Assembly (NCBI RefSeq): GCF_016722765.1
Contig: NZ_JAEQND010000014.1
Coordinates: 62,001 to 126,000, forward strand
Source: Ramlibacter alkalitolerans
Lineage (GTDB): Bacteria > Pseudomonadota > Gammaproteobacteria > Burkholderiales > Burkholderiaceae_C
Reading direction: 5' to 3'
DNA length: 64,000 nt
Position 1 is the first letter of the stretch; each line of letters begins with the position of its first letter. Below, piece after piece: positions 1-10,526 of this stretch. The notes below the pieces were generated by a model. That model was not told the origin of the DNA. It worked only from the letters and a program-made list of their open reading frames with translations, and ran no database searches. A program made the translations under genes and the position numbers.

Positions 1-1282
1 GCCGCGCGAGAAGGTGGTGTCGGCGGTGGAATCGATCAAGCTGGAACTGGACGAGCGCCTGAAGTACTTCGTCTCCGAGGGCAAGCTGGTGGAAGCCCAG
101 CGGCTGGAGCAGCGCACCCGCTTCGACCTCGAGATGCTCGCCGAGCTCGGGCACTGCAAGGGCATCGAGAACTACACGCGCCATCTCTCCGGTGCGCCTC
201 CGGGAGCGCCGCCGTCCACGCTGACGGACTACCTGCCCAAGGACGCCCTGATGTTCCTGGACGAGAGCCACCAGATGATCGGCCAGCTCAACGGGATGTA
301 CGCGGGCGACCGGGCGCGCAAGGAGACCCTGGTGGCCTACGGCTTCCGGCTGCCCTCGGCGATGGACAACCGGCCGCTGAAGTTCGCCGAGTTCGAGACC
401 CGCATGCGCCAGGTGGTCTTCGTGTCGGCGACGCCCGCGGACTACGAGAAGACGCATGCCGGCCAGGTGGTGGAGCAGCTGGTGCGCCCGACCGGCCTGA
501 TCGACCCGGAAGTCGAAGTGCGGCCGGCGACCCACCAGGTCGACGACGTGCTGCAGGAAATCCGCATCCGCGTCGAGAAGAACGAGCGCGTGCTGATCAC
601 CACGCTGACCAAGCGCATGGCCGAACAGCTGACGGACTACCTCAGCGACAACGGCGTAAAGGTGCGCTACCTGCACAGCGACATCGACACGGTGGAGCGG
701 GTGGAGATCCTGCGCGACCTGCGGCTGGGCCAGTTCGACGTGCTGGTGGGCATCAACCTGCTGCGCGAGGGCCTGGACATCCCGGAGGTGTCGCTGGTGG
801 CGATCCTCGATGCCGACAAGGAAGGCTTCCTGCGCGCCGAGCGCTCGCTGATCCAGACGATCGGCCGCGCCGCCCGCAACCTGAACGGCAAGGCGATCCT
901 CTACGCCGACAACATGACCGACTCGATGAAGCGGGCGATCGACGAGACGGAGCGCCGACGCGCCAAGCAGATCGCTCACAACGAGGCGCATGGCATCACG
1001 CCGCGCAGCATCCAGAAGCAGATCCGCGACCTGATCGACGGCGTCTACAGCGAGAAGGCCAGCAAGGAGCAGGAAAAGCAGGAGCTGCAGCGGGCCATGG
1101 TGGAGGACATGTCCGAGAAGGACATCTCCAAGCGCATCAAGCAGCTGGAAAAGCAGATGCTCGAGCACGCGCGCAACCTCGAGTTCGAGAAGGCGGCGCG
1201 CCTGCGCGACCAGCTGGCCGTGCTCAAGGAGCAGGCCTTCGGGGCGGTGGTGCACGACAACGTGGTGCCGATCCGGAGCTAG
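1..1282 (+). CDS. uvrB: UvrABC excinuclease subunit B, 3' part of gene
   Basis: UvrB is the damage-verifying helicase of nucleotide excision repair; it is loaded by UvrA and recruits UvrC. The reading frame is open at base 1, so only about the last 427 residues are here (the family is usually about 670-700 residues) and the start and Walker A motif lie outside. Visible parts are the helicase C half with motif V ([14 protein letters not shown]), motif VI ([12 protein letters not shown]) and a C-terminal UVR domain (about residues 380-415 of the fragment) that contacts UvrC. The next gene follows on the same strand after 34 bases. Identity is secure; only the 5' end is unseen. Confidence 0.97.
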   Translation, partial: PREKVVSAVESIKLELDERLKYFVSEGKLVEAQRLEQRTRFDLEMLAELGHCKGIENYTRHLSGAPPGAPPSTLTDYLPKDALMFLDESHQMIGQLNGMYAGDRARKETLVAYGFRLPSAMDNRPLKFAEFETRMRQVVFVSATPADYEKTHAGQVVEQLVRPTGLIDPEVEVRPATHQVDDVLQEIRIRVEKNERVLITTLTKRMAEQLTDYLSDNGVKVRYLHSDIDTVERVEILRDLRLGQFDVLVGINLLREGLDIPEVSLVAILDADKEGFLRAERSLIQTIGRAARNLNGKAILYADNMTDSMKRAIDETERRRAKQIAHNEAHGITPRSIQKQIRDLIDGVYSEKASKEQEKQELQRAMVEDMSEKDISKRIKQLEKQMLEHARNLEFEKAARLRDQLAVLKEQAFGAVVHDNVVPIRS

Positions 1283-1316
1283 GATTCACCCTTCGTCCGC
1301 GCGCGACAATCCCGGC

Positions 1317-1811
1317 ATGCGCCAGACATTCCACGTTCTCTTCGTCTGCATGGGCAACATCTGCCGCAGCCCGACGGCCGAAGGCGTGTTCCGCCACCTC
1401 GTGCGTGACGCCGGGCTGCAGGACCGCATCCGCACCGACTCGGCCGGCACGCACGATTACCACGTCGGGGCGCCGCCGGACGAGCGCAGCTGCCACCACG
1501 CCTCCATGCGCGGCTACGACTTGGCGGACCTGCGGGCGCGGCAGGTCCAGCCCCTGGATTTCGAGCGCTTCGACCTGATCTGCGCCATGGACTGGGACAA
1601 CCTGGCGCTGCTGGAGGAAGACTGCCCGCCGCAGCACCGCCACAAGCTCAAGCGCCTGATGGAGTTCGCGCCGGAGGGCATTGGCGACGTGGTGCCGGAT
1701 CCCTACTACGGCGGAGATCGCGGCTTCGAAACCGTGCTCGACCATGTCGAGTCCGCCTGCGTAGGACTGCTCCAACACATCCGCGGCAAGCTCAATCTGC
1801 GAAACGTTTGA
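1317..1811 (+). CDS. Low-molecular-weight protein-tyrosine phosphatase
   Basis: A 164-residue cytoplasmic phosphatase of the LMW-PTP/arsenate reductase fold. The phosphate-binding loop C11-M-G-N-I-C-R17-S is at the N-terminus as in the family, and the general-acid aspartate is in the VPDPYYGG motif near residue 134. Length is normal (150-165). In family members this active site removes phosphate from protein tyrosine or arginine. The gene is followed by the regulatory region of the isc operon, so it is probably not part of that operon. The stand-alone position near uvrB gives no hint of its substrate. Confidence 0.92.
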   Translation: MRQTFHVLFVCMGNICRSPTAEGVFRHLVRDAGLQDRIRTDSAGTHDYHVGAPPDERSCHHASMRGYDLADLRARQVQPLDFERFDLICAMDWDNLALLEEDCPPQHRHKLKRLMEFAPEGIGDVVPDPYYGGDRGFETVLDHVESACVGLLQHIRGKLNLRNV

Positions 1812-1861
1812 TGCAGCGCAAAAAGACCGGATTACCCGAGCTCGCCGACGGGTTTTCTGGT

Positions 1862-1896
1862 ATACTTGACGGAAACAGTCAGGAACCCAGGATATT
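1862..1896 (+). promoter_or_regulatory. isc operon promoter with IscR type 1 binding site
   Basis: Bases 1862-1886 match the enterobacterial IscR type 1 consensus (ATASYYGACTRWWWYAGTCRRSTAT) at 22 of 25 positions, including both half-sites (TTGAC and AGTC). The half-site TTGACG at 1866-1871 can itself serve as the -35 hexamer, with a possible -10 (GATATT) at 1891-1896 at a long 19-bp spacing. An IscR site over the -35 implies repression of the operon by [2Fe-2S]-IscR when clusters are plentiful, as known in Escherichia coli. The leader to iscR is about 130 bases. Confidence 0.75.
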
Positions 1897-2029
1897 CAGA
1901 AAACAGCCGGCGCACGGATGCCGGCCGAGGGCCGGCATGCACTACAAAGCCGGAACGATGGGTGGAGACGGCCTTGCCAGCGGGCGCTGAGCGAGGTACG
2001 GCAAGCAAGCCAGCAGGAAGGAGCTAGCG

Positions 2030-2566
2030 ATGCGTCTCACTACCAAAGGCCGCTTTGCGGTCACCGCAATGATCGATCTGGCGCTGCGCCAGAACAACGG
2101 TCCCGTCACCCTGGCGGCGATCAGCCAGCGGCAGCAGATCTCGCTGTCCTATCTCGAGCAACTGTTCGGCAAGCTGCGCCGGCATGAGCTGGTGGAATCC
2201 ACCCGCGGGCCGGGTGGCGGCTACACGCTCGGCCGCAAGGCGTCCGAGATCACCGTCGCGGACATCATCGTCTCGGTGGACGAGCCGATCGACGCCACCC
2301 AGTGCGGCGGCAAGGAAAACTGCCACGGCGATGGCGGCCGCTGCATGACGCACGAGCTGTGGTCGGCGCTGAACCAGCGCATGGTGGAATTCCTCGATTC
2401 GGTCACGCTGCAGAAGCTGGTCGACGACCAGCTCGCCAAGGGCATGCAGATCGAGGACAAGCCGGCGACCAAGCGCGCGATTTCCAGCGCCCCGGTGGTC
2501 AAGCCGATCCGCGTGAACGCGCCCAACTCGGTGTTCGCGCTCGGCAATTCCTTCGCCAAGCAATAA
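2030..2566 (+). CDS. iscR: Fe-S cluster-responsive regulator IscR (Rrf2 family)
   Basis: A 178-residue Rrf2-family winged-helix repressor that senses [2Fe-2S] status and controls iron-sulfur assembly genes. The N-terminal helix-turn-helix (residues 1-65) contains the family signature [13 protein letters not shown]. The cluster ligands are C92, C98 and C105, with H108 as the probable fourth ligand, spaced almost as in E. coli IscR (C92, C98, C104, H107). The start at 2030 is set by AAGGAG at 2018-2023. It is the first gene of the isc operon and sits under a type 1 IscR site, so it is probably autoregulated. The C-terminus is slightly longer than in E. coli. Confidence 0.96.
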   Translation: MRLTTKGRFAVTAMIDLALRQNNGPVTLAAISQRQQISLSYLEQLFGKLRRHELVESTRGPGGGYTLGRKASEITVADIIVSVDEPIDATQCGGKENCHGDGGRCMTHELWSALNQRMVEFLDSVTLQKLVDDQLAKGMQIEDKPATKRAISSAPVVKPIRVNAPNSVFALGNSFAKQ

Positions 2567-2593
2567 GAACGGCACGAACGGATCCAGACGAAC

Positions 2594-3814
2594 ATGGACA
2601 TGACTCCGCATTTCCCGATCTACATGGACTACGGCGCCACGACGCCGGTCGATCCCCGGGTGGTCGACGCCATGATCCCCTGGTTGCGCGAGCACTTCGG
2701 CAACCCCGCTTCGCGCAGCCATGCGTGGGGCTGGGAGGCTGAGGAGGCCGTGGAGAAGGCGCGCCAGCAGGTGGCCGACCTGATCGGGGCGGATCCGCGC
2801 GAGATCGTCTGGACGTCGGGTGCAACCGAGTCCAACAACCTGGCGCTCAAGGGCGCCGCGAACTTCTACAAGACGCGCGGCAAGCACCTGATCACCGTGA
2901 AGACCGAGCACAAGGCCGTGCTCGACACGATGCGCGAACTGGAACGCCAGGGCTTCGAGGTCACCTACCTCGAGGTGCAGGAAGACGGCATGCTGGACCT
3001 GGAGAAGTTCAGGGCCGCGATCCGTCCGGACACGATCCTCGCCTCGGTGATGTTCGTGAACAACGAGATCGGCGTGATCCAGGATATCCCCACCCTGGGC
3101 GCCATCTGCCGGGAAAAGGGCGTGCTGTTCCACGTCGACGCGGCGCAGGCCACCGGCAAGACGGAGATCGACCTGGCCAGGCTGCCCGTCGACCTCATGA
3201 GCCTGGCTTCGCACAAGACCTACGGGCCCAAGGGCATAGGCGCCCTGTACGTGCGCCGCAAGCCGCGGGTGCGCCTGGAAGCGCAGATGCACGGTGGCGG
3301 CCACGAGCGCGGCATGCGTTCCGGCACGCTGCCCACGCACCAGATCGTGGGTATGGGTGAGGCCTTCCGCATCGCAAGGCAGGACATGCACAAGGACCTG
3401 GAGCACGTGCGCCGGCTGCAGAAGCGCCTGCTCGACGGCCTGAGCGACGTGGAGCAGGTCTTCATCAACGGCAACCTGGAGCACCGGGTGCCGCACAACC
3501 TGAACATGAGCTTCAACTTCGTCGAAGGCGAATCGCTCATCATGGGCATCAAGGGCCTCGCGGTGTCTTCGGGCTCCGCCTGCACCTCCGCCTCGCTGGA
3601 GCCGAGCTACGTGCTGCGCGCCCTGGGCCGCAGCGACGAGCTGGCGCACAGCAGCCTGCGCATGACCATCGGCCGTTTCACGACCGAAGAGGAAATCGAT
3701 TACGCGGTGACGACGATCCGGCAGAACGTCGCCAAGCTGCGCGAGCTGAGCCCGCTGTGGGAGATGTACCAGGACGGCATCGACATCAGCACCATCCAGT
3801 GGACAGCTCATTGA
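2594..3814 (+). CDS. iscS: Cysteine desulfurase IscS
   Basis: A 406-residue class V aminotransferase-fold enzyme that takes sulfur from L-cysteine as a persulfide and passes it to IscU and other acceptors. The PLP lysine is K208 ([12 protein letters not shown]) and the catalytic cysteine is C330 in the mobile loop [17 protein letters not shown]-contacting residues include the TSGATESNN stretch (74-82) and H105. Length fits the family (about 404). It is the second gene of the operon, 27 bases after iscR. An internal Met3 is an alternative start because no strong ribosome-binding site distinguishes the two. Confidence 0.97.
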   Translation: MDMTPHFPIYMDYGATTPVDPRVVDAMIPWLREHFGNPASRSHAWGWEAEEAVEKARQQVADLIGADPREIVWTSGATESNNLALKGAANFYKTRGKHLITVKTEHKAVLDTMRELERQGFEVTYLEVQEDGMLDLEKFRAAIRPDTILASVMFVNNEIGVIQDIPTLGAICREKGVLFHVDAAQATGKTEIDLARLPVDLMSLASHKTYGPKGIGALYVRRKPRVRLEAQMHGGGHERGMRSGTLPTHQIVGMGEAFRIARQDMHKDLEHVRRLQKRLLDGLSDVEQVFINGNLEHRVPHNLNMSFNFVEGESLIMGIKGLAVSSGSACTSASLEPSYVLRALGRSDELAHSSLRMTIGRFTTEEEIDYAVTTIRQNVAKLRELSPLWEMYQDGIDISTIQWTAH

Positions 3815-3821
3815 ACGTTCA

Positions 3822-3884
3822 GCGTTGAGCGTTCGGCGTCCGGCGTGGACGGTGAACCCACGCTCAACGCCCGACGCTCAACGC
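3822..3884. repeat. Imperfect inverted repeat between iscS and iscU
   Basis: The 18-base arm at 3822-3839 (GCGTTGAGCGTTCGGCGT) is complementary to 3867-3884 at 16 of 18 positions, with a 27-base loop. The core unit GCGTTGAGCG also recurs in the right arm, giving a small nested repeat. It lies in the 87-base spacer before iscU, which is otherwise the only long gap in the first half of the operon. There is no T-run, so it is more likely an mRNA stability or processing hairpin, or a mobile intergenic repeat, than a terminator. Confidence 0.6.
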
Positions 3885-3901
3885 CCAACCAGGAGTAGAA
3901 C

Positions 3902-4288
3902 ATGGCCTATTCAGAAAAAGTCGTCGAACATTACGAGAACCCCCGCAACGTCGGCTCCTTCGCCAAGGGCGACGAGGACGTCGGTACCGGCATGGTGGGC
4001 GCGCCCGCCTGCGGCGACGTGATGAAGCTGCAGATCAAGGTCAACCCGGCGACGGGCGTGATCGAGGACGCGCGCTTCAAGACCTACGGCTGCGGCTCGG
4101 CGATCGCCTCCAGCTCGCTCGTGACCGAATGGGTCAAGGGCAAGACGCTGGACGAGGCCGCGTCGATCAAGAACGCGCAGATCGCCGAGGAACTGGCCCT
4201 GCCGCCGGTGAAGATCCACTGCTCGATCCTCGCCGAAGACGCGATCAAGGCCGCCGTCCAGGACTACAAGAAGAAGCACGCAAATTGA
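3902..4288 (+). CDS. iscU: Fe-S cluster scaffold protein IscU
   Basis: A 128-residue scaffold on which [2Fe-2S] clusters are built from IscS-derived sulfur and then released through HscA/HscB. The ligands C37, C64 and C107 are all present, with D39 next to the first cysteine and H106 beside the last. The HscA recognition motif LPPVK is at residues 100-104. Length equals that of E. coli IscU. The start is supported by AGGAG about 8 bases upstream. iscA begins only 2 bases after the stop, so the two are probably translationally coupled. Confidence 0.97.
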   Translation: MAYSEKVVEHYENPRNVGSFAKGDEDVGTGMVGAPACGDVMKLQIKVNPATGVIEDARFKTYGCGSAIASSSLVTEWVKGKTLDEAASIKNAQIAEELALPPVKIHCSILAEDAIKAAVQDYKKKHAN

Positions 4289-4290
4289 AC

Positions 4291-4614
4291 ATGGCCGTCA
4301 CGCTCACTGAAGCCGCGGCACGGCACGTCACTCGTTACCTTGCCAAGCGCGGCAGGGGCGTGGGCGTCCGCCTCGGCGTCAAGACCACCGGTTGCTCGGG
4401 GCTGGCGTACAAGCTCGAGTACGTCGATGAGGTGGCGCCGGAAGACATCGTCTTCGAGAACCACGGCGTGAAGCTGCTGGTGGACCCGAAGAGCCTGGCG
4501 TACATCGACGGCACCCAGCTCGATTTCGTGCGCGAGGGCCTCAACGAGGGCTTCCGGTTCAACAACCCCAACGAGCGCGATCGCTGCGGCTGCGGGGAAT
4601 CCTTCCGGGTATGA
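4291..4614 (+). CDS. iscA: A-type Fe-S carrier protein IscA
   Basis: A 107-residue A-type carrier that accepts iron or clusters from IscU and delivers them to apo-proteins. The three conserved cysteines are C35 ([10 protein letters not shown]) and C99/C101 (the CGCGESF end), exactly as in the family. The start at 4291 follows the iscU stop by 2 bases and gives the standard length; an upstream extension in the same frame overlaps iscU and is not needed. A hairpin followed by seven T residues lies between this gene and hscB. Confidence 0.96.
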   Translation: MAVTLTEAAARHVTRYLAKRGRGVGVRLGVKTTGCSGLAYKLEYVDEVAPEDIVFENHGVKLLVDPKSLAYIDGTQLDFVREGLNEGFRFNNPNERDRCGCGESFRV

Positions 4615-4704
4615 CGCCCCCCCGCAGCGCCTGCGGCGCCGGCCCCGCCAGGGGGCGCCACCAGCGGCCCGGCGACGCCCGGCCCCGCGGTGGCCCGGGA
4701 ATGA

Positions 4705-4729
4705 GCCGCCGGACAGGCGGCCTTTTTTT
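4705..4729 (+). terminator. Intrinsic terminator-like hairpin between iscA and hscB
   Basis: GCCGCC (4705-4710), loop GGACA, GGCGGC (4716-4721), then one C and seven T residues (4723-4729). Stem and T-run have the form of a Rho-independent terminator. It lies only 4 bases before the hscB start, inside what is otherwise one operon, so it may partly uncouple iscRSUA from hscBA-fdx. Confidence 0.65.
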
Positions 4730-4732
4730 GCC

Positions 4733-5254
4733 ATGATGGACCTGAGCTACAGCGACTTCGAACTCTTCGGCCTGCCGCAGCGCTTCACCCAGGAGCGCGC
4801 GGAGATCGACGCGCGCTGGAAGGAACTGCAGCGCGAAGCCCATCCCGACCGGTTCGCCGCCCAGGGCGGCGCGGCCCAGCGCGTGGCGCTGCAGTGGTCC
4901 GTGCGCATCAACGAGGCCTACCAGCGGCTCAAGGATCCGCTGCGGCGCGCCGCCTACCTGTGCGAGCTGCTGGGCGCGCCCATCGACGCCCACAGCAACA
5001 CCGCCATGCCCGGCGCCTTCCTGATGGAGCAGATGGACTGGCGCGAGGCCCTGGACGAGGCGGACAGCGAAGACGAGCTCGACGCCTTGTCCGAGCGCGT
5101 GCTGACGCGCCGGCGCGAGATGCTGGCCCGCATCGGGCAGCTGCTGGATGCCGAGAACGACCCCAAGGCTGCCGCGCAGCAGGTCAGAGCCCTCATGTTC
5201 ATCGAGCGCTTTGCCGAGGACGTCGAGGGCCGGCTCGCGCAACTGGGACAATAG
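4733..5254 (+). CDS. hscB: Co-chaperone HscB (J-type)
   Basis: A 173-residue J-protein that delivers holo-IscU to HscA and stimulates its ATPase. The N-terminal J domain (about residues 4-75) keeps the HPD motif at 37-39 in the form AHPDRF. The C-terminal three-helix part (about 90-170) is acidic and leucine-rich, as expected for IscU binding. Length is normal (about 171). Two adjacent ATG codons (4733, 4736) are possible starts and there is no clear ribosome-binding site because a terminator-like T-run occupies that position. hscA follows after 19 bases. Confidence 0.94.
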   Translation: MMDLSYSDFELFGLPQRFTQERAEIDARWKELQREAHPDRFAAQGGAAQRVALQWSVRINEAYQRLKDPLRRAAYLCELLGAPIDAHSNTAMPGAFLMEQMDWREALDEADSEDELDALSERVLTRRREMLARIGQLLDAENDPKAAAQQVRALMFIERFAEDVEGRLAQLGQ

Positions 5255-5273
5255 CGGGTTCACCGCACAAGCC

Positions 5274-7133
<1,860 letters not shown>

Positions 7134-7154
7134 GGCGGACCAGCGACACCATCT

Positions 7155-7493
7155 ATGCCCACCATCAAGATCCTGCCCCATCCCGAGTACTGTCCCGAGG
7201 GCGCCGAAGTGAAGGCGCCGGCCGGCACCTCGATCTGCGAGGCGCTCCTGGACAACGGGATCGAGATCGAGCATGCCTGCGACATGAGCTGCGCCTGCAC
7301 CACCTGCCATTGCATCGTGCGCGAAGGCTTCGCCTCGCTCAACGAGATGGACGAGAACGAGGAAGACATGCTGGACCGGGCCTGGGGCCTGGAAGCCAAC
7401 TCGCGCCTGTCGTGCCAGGCGATCCTGGCGCAGAAGGACGTGGTGGTGGAGATCCCGAAGTACTCGATCAACCACGCCAAGGAAAAGCACTGA
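7155..7493 (+). CDS. fdx: ISC-type [2Fe-2S] ferredoxin
   Basis: A 112-residue adrenodoxin-type ferredoxin that supplies electrons during cluster assembly. The ligand cysteines are C42, C48, C51 (pattern C-x5-C-x2-C in ACDMSCACTTCHC) and C87 (RLSCQAI). The acidic stretch around residues 66-76 (DENEEDM) resembles the partner-docking region of the family. It is the last gene of the operon, 21 bases after hscA, and is followed by a stable hairpin at 7505-7525. Confidence 0.96.
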   Translation: MPTIKILPHPEYCPEGAEVKAPAGTSICEALLDNGIEIEHACDMSCACTTCHCIVREGFASLNEMDENEEDMLDRAWGLEANSRLSCQAILAQKDVVVEIPKYSINHAKEKH

Positions 7494-7504
7494 GCTGCCT
7501 TCCT

Positions 7505-7525
7505 CCCTCTCCCCCTGGGAGAGGG
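7505..7525. repeat. Perfect hairpin after fdx (REP-like or terminator)
   Basis: CCCTCTCCC, loop CCT, GGGAGAGGG: nine perfect base pairs 12 bases after the fdx stop. It is followed by G-rich rather than T-rich sequence, so it is not a standard intrinsic terminator. Sequences of this form are common intergenic palindromes in related genomes; here it probably marks the 3' end of the isc mRNA. Confidence 0.6.
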
Positions 7526-7549
7526 GGCGGGGTGAGGGCACGCCCCGGA

Positions 7550-7644
7550 AGCGCTGGGGTTCGCGGCCTTCGGCGCTCACCACGAGCCTACAAGGCGCGG
7601 CGGTCACGTAGGCTGGCGGTGGAGCGCAGCGAAACCCCAGCGCT
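7550..7644. repeat. Long-loop inverted repeat between convergent operons
   Basis: AGCGCTGGGGTTCGC (7550-7564) is complementary to 7629-7644 with one extra A in the right arm; the loop is 64 bases. It lies between the 3' ends of fdx and the minus-strand FAD oxidoreductase gene and could act as a bidirectional transcript end or be a degraded mobile intergenic repeat. Confidence 0.5.
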
Positions 7645-7662
7645 GCGCGAAGCGCCCAGCCC

Positions 7663-8997
7663 CTAGCTACGCCCCGCCGCCGTCTGCCCCGCAATCCACC
7701 CGCCCGCCACCGCGCTCAGCAGCCCGTTCCCCGACAGATACCCCCACACCGCATTCCCGCTGACCCCGCGCGCCGCGCCGCCGGCGGCCAGCAGGTTCGG
7801 GAACAGCGATCCATCCGCACGCCGCACCCGGCACTGCGCGTCGATGTCCAGCCCGCCCTGCGTATGGAACAGGGCACCCGTCACGCGCACGGCATGGAAG
7901 GGCGGCCCGAAGCGCGCGATCTCCGCCGGCAGTGCCGCGGCCTCGCAGCCGATGATGCGCGCCAGCGTCGCAGTATCGGCAGCCGTGCGCAGCGCACCGG
8001 CGGCCTCGGCGGCGACGAAATCGGGGAACTCGCGTGCCAGCGCCAACTGCGCTTCCCCGAACACGTTCCACGCGATCCCGCCGGGCTGCGCCAGCACGTC
8101 CACCGCCGCCTCCGAGTAGCCCTGCGTCTCGTCGTGGAAGCGCTGGCCGCGCGCATTGAGCTGCACGCCGCCTTCCATCATCACCGCCCAGGTCATGAGC
8201 GCGCCCTGCGGCACGACCCAGGAACCATGGCCCTGGTAGCCGCCCAGGTCCGCCAGGGCCGCCCCCAGCTGCCGGCCCCAGAGGATCGCGCTGCCGTCGT
8301 TGCCCGTGTGGCCGGCGAAGATCGCCTCGCCCATCTCCGGCAGCAGCTCGCGCCGCAACGGCTCGTTGCCGCCGAAGCCGTTGCAGGCGAGCAGGAGCAC
8401 GTCGCAGGCGATGCGCTCCACGGCGCCGCCGGGCCGGTGCACGCCGATGCCGAGGATGCGGTCCCGCGGCCCGACCCAGAGCTCGGTGGCGTGCGCAGAG
8501 GTCAGGAGATCGACGCCGGCGCGGCCCGCCGCGTCCAGCAGTGCCGCCACCAGCGCCGCGCCGGTGCGCTGCGCCAGGGTGTGCATGCGGTGCACGCCGT
8601 GCCCCGGATAGAGGAAGTTCGTGAGCACCTCGAAGCGCAGCCCGTGTGCCGCGAGCGCATCGAGCGCCGGCGCCGCCGCTTGCGTGTACGCCTGCACCAG
8701 GTGGGCGGCCGCCGTGCCGCGCGACTTGTGCAGGATGTCCTGCGCGAAGCTTTCCGCGTCGTCGGCGATCCCCAGCGCGCGCTGCACCTGCGTGCCGGCC
8801 GCGGGGATGAAGCCCGAAGACAGCGCCGTCGACCCGCTGGCCACGGCATCGCGCTCCAGCACCACGCAATCCACACCGGCCGCGCGCAGCGCGATCGCGG
8901 CGGTCAGGCCGCAGGCGCCTGCGCCGACGATCGCCACCGGCACCCGCACCGGCGCATCGATCGCCTGGGCGCGCACGACCCGCGGACCGGCGTCCAC
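7663..8997 (-). CDS. FAD-dependent oxidoreductase (fumarate reductase flavoprotein-like)
   Basis: A 444-residue soluble flavoprotein of the FAD_binding_2 type. The dinucleotide-binding motif GAGACG is at about residues 25-30 (VAIVGAGACGLTAA), followed by an E-R-D end to the second strand (VVLERD). The C-terminal FAD signature includes LLAAGGAARGVSG and GYLSGNGLLSA. Family members reduce or dehydrogenate activated C-C bonds, but no close substrate can be read from sequence. The GTG start at 8997 is chosen because it lies 5 bases after the amidohydrolase stop; an open extension upstream only shadows that gene. It is the last gene of the liv-amidohydrolase block, suggesting it acts on the same imported compound. 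Confidence 0.8.
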   Translation of the reverse strand: MDAGPRVVRAQAIDAPVRVPVAIVGAGACGLTAAIALRAAGVDCVVLERDAVASGSTALSSGFIPAAGTQVQRALGIADDAESFAQDILHKSRGTAAAHLVQAYTQAAAPALDALAAHGLRFEVLTNFLYPGHGVHRMHTLAQRTGAALVAALLDAAGRAGVDLLTSAHATELWVGPRDRILGIGVHRPGGAVERIACDVLLLACNGFGGNEPLRRELLPEMGEAIFAGHTGNDGSAILWGRQLGAALADLGGYQGHGSWVVPQGALMTWAVMMEGGVQLNARGQRFHDETQGYSEAAVDVLAQPGGIAWNVFGEAQLALAREFPDFVAAEAAGALRTAADTATLARIIGCEAAALPAEIARFGPPFHAVRVTGALFHTQGGLDIDAQCRVRRADGSLFPNLLAAGGAARGVSGNAVWGYLSGNGLLSAVAGGWIAGQTAAGRS

Positions 8998-9002
8998 CGC
9001 GC

Positions 9003-10478
9003 TCAATCCGTGGGCCGGAACAGGTACTTGCCGCGCGGCGCGCCGATCACGCCGCGCTCGCTGGCGTAGATCTGCTCGCCGCGCAGCCAGGTCGCTTCGA
9101 CGCGTGCCGACAGCTCGAGGCCCTCGAAGGGCGTGTAGCCCTGCGTCGACGGCGAATCGGCGGCGTGGATGGTCCACGTCCGGGCGGGGTCGACCAGCGC
9201 CAGGTCGGCGTCGTAGCCCTCGGCGATGTCGCCCTTGCGGTTCAGGCCGAAGCGCTGCGCCGGGGCCCAGCTCGTGACGCGCGCCATGTGGTTGTAGCCC
9301 ATGCCGCGGCGCGTGCCTTCGCTCACCAGCGCCGGCAGCAGGTATTCGGTGCCGCCGAAGCCGCTCTTGGCCATCCAGATGTTGCCGAAGTAGTGCCTGG
9401 GGATCTTGCTTTCGTGGCGGCAGCAGGCGTGGTCGGACACGACCCAGTCCAGTTCGCCGGCGAGCAGCGCATCCCAGAGGAACTCGACGTCCTCGCGCGG
9501 TCGGATCGGCGGGTTCACCTTCGCCAGTTCTGCTGCCGGGGAGTCGATATCGAGCATCAGGTGGCCGATCGTCACCTCGCGGCGGAAGTCGATGTGCGGG
9601 AACACCTCGGCCATCATCAGCGCCGCCTGCACCGCCTTGCGCGAGCTCAGGTGCAGCAGGTTGACGGTCGGCAGCGCCGTCTCGTGCGCGAGGTAGCTGG
9701 CGATGAACACGGCCAGCCCCTCCGAGTGTTGCGGCCGCGCGGCGCTGTAGGCCGCCAAGCCCTTGAGCGAGGCGTCCCTTTCCACCAGCCGGGTGTAGGC
9801 CGTCATGATCTCCGCCGTCTCGCAATGCAGCGACAGCGAGATCTGGTGCGCCCGCGCGGGGAATCGTTCCCGCGCCGCCTGCACGCCGCGCATGATGAAC
9901 TCGAAGTGCGCGTAGTCGTAGCGCTGGTCCTCGCCGATCATCAGGAACTGCCGCTGCGAGTCGCTGGCGCCATGCAGGCCGTGCGAGCCGTAGAACATGA
10001 AGATCTTGAAGCTGGCGACGCCGAACTTCTCCACCAGCATCGGGATCTCCGCGATGTGGGTGCTGTCCATCGGCGCCAGGTGGTAGCCGTAGTCCACGTG
10101 GAAGCGATTCTCCGAGGTCGCCAGCACCTCGGGGAAGAAGTCCGCGTACGGGCCGCCCTTGTTCAGGTAGTACTGGCCGGTGCGGAAGTAGTTGAGGCTC
10201 GAGGTCACGCCCCCCATGGCGGCCGCCTTCGACTCGCTCACCGCGTCTTCCGCCAGCGGCGAGTAGATGCCGCTGTGCATGTGCGCATCGACGACGCCGG
10301 GGAAGGCGAGCAGCCCGCGGCCGTCCAGCACCTCCCGCGCCTGCAGGGGATCGATGCCGGGTGCGACGCGCGCGAACTTGCCGTCGCGCACCGCGATATC
10401 GGATGCATGCACCACGTTGCCGTGCGGGCGCACCACGCGCACGTTGCGGATCAGAAGGTCGTATTGCGGGCCGGTCAT
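9003..10478 (-). CDS. Cyclic amidohydrolase (dihydropyrimidinase/dihydroorotase family)
   Basis: A 491-residue TIM-barrel metal-dependent amidohydrolase. The first metal ligands are H66 and H68 (VVDAHMHSG), the probable bridging carboxylated lysine is K158 (ASFKIFMFYG), further histidines are H218 (SLHCETAEI) and H276 (NLLHLSS), and the catalytic aspartate is in WVVSDHACC. This set is typical of hydantoinase-like enzymes that open cyclic amides or imides. It sits between livF and the FAD oxidoreductase gene, all on the minus strand with small gaps, so the natural substrate is probably what the LIV-type importer brings in. The exact substrate (hydantoin, dihydropyrimidine, allantoin-like) cannot be decided here. 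Confidence 0.85.
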   Translation of the reverse strand: MTGPQYDLLIRNVRVVRPHGNVVHASDIAVRDGKFARVAPGIDPLQAREVLDGRGLLAFPGVVDAHMHSGIYSPLAEDAVSESKAAAMGGVTSSLNYFRTGQYYLNKGGPYADFFPEVLATSENRFHVDYGYHLAPMDSTHIAEIPMLVEKFGVASFKIFMFYGSHGLHGASDSQRQFLMIGEDQRYDYAHFEFIMRGVQAARERFPARAHQISLSLHCETAEIMTAYTRLVERDASLKGLAAYSAARPQHSEGLAVFIASYLAHETALPTVNLLHLSSRKAVQAALMMAEVFPHIDFRREVTIGHLMLDIDSPAAELAKVNPPIRPREDVEFLWDALLAGELDWVVSDHACCRHESKIPRHYFGNIWMAKSGFGGTEYLLPALVSEGTRRGMGYNHMARVTSWAPAQRFGLNRKGDIAEGYDADLALVDPARTWTIHAADSPSTQGYTPFEGLELSARVEATWLRGEQIYASERGVIGAPRGKYLFRPTD

Positions 10479-10526
10479 GCGGAAGTCCTCCTCTCGAGTG
10501 AGCGGGAGCGCATGGTCCTCACGGGA

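Noticed and set aside
9009-9825. Upstream extension of the FAD oxidoreductase frame
   Set aside because: The extension overlaps the amidohydrolase gene completely and has no flavoprotein similarity; the dinucleotide motif begins shortly after 8997.
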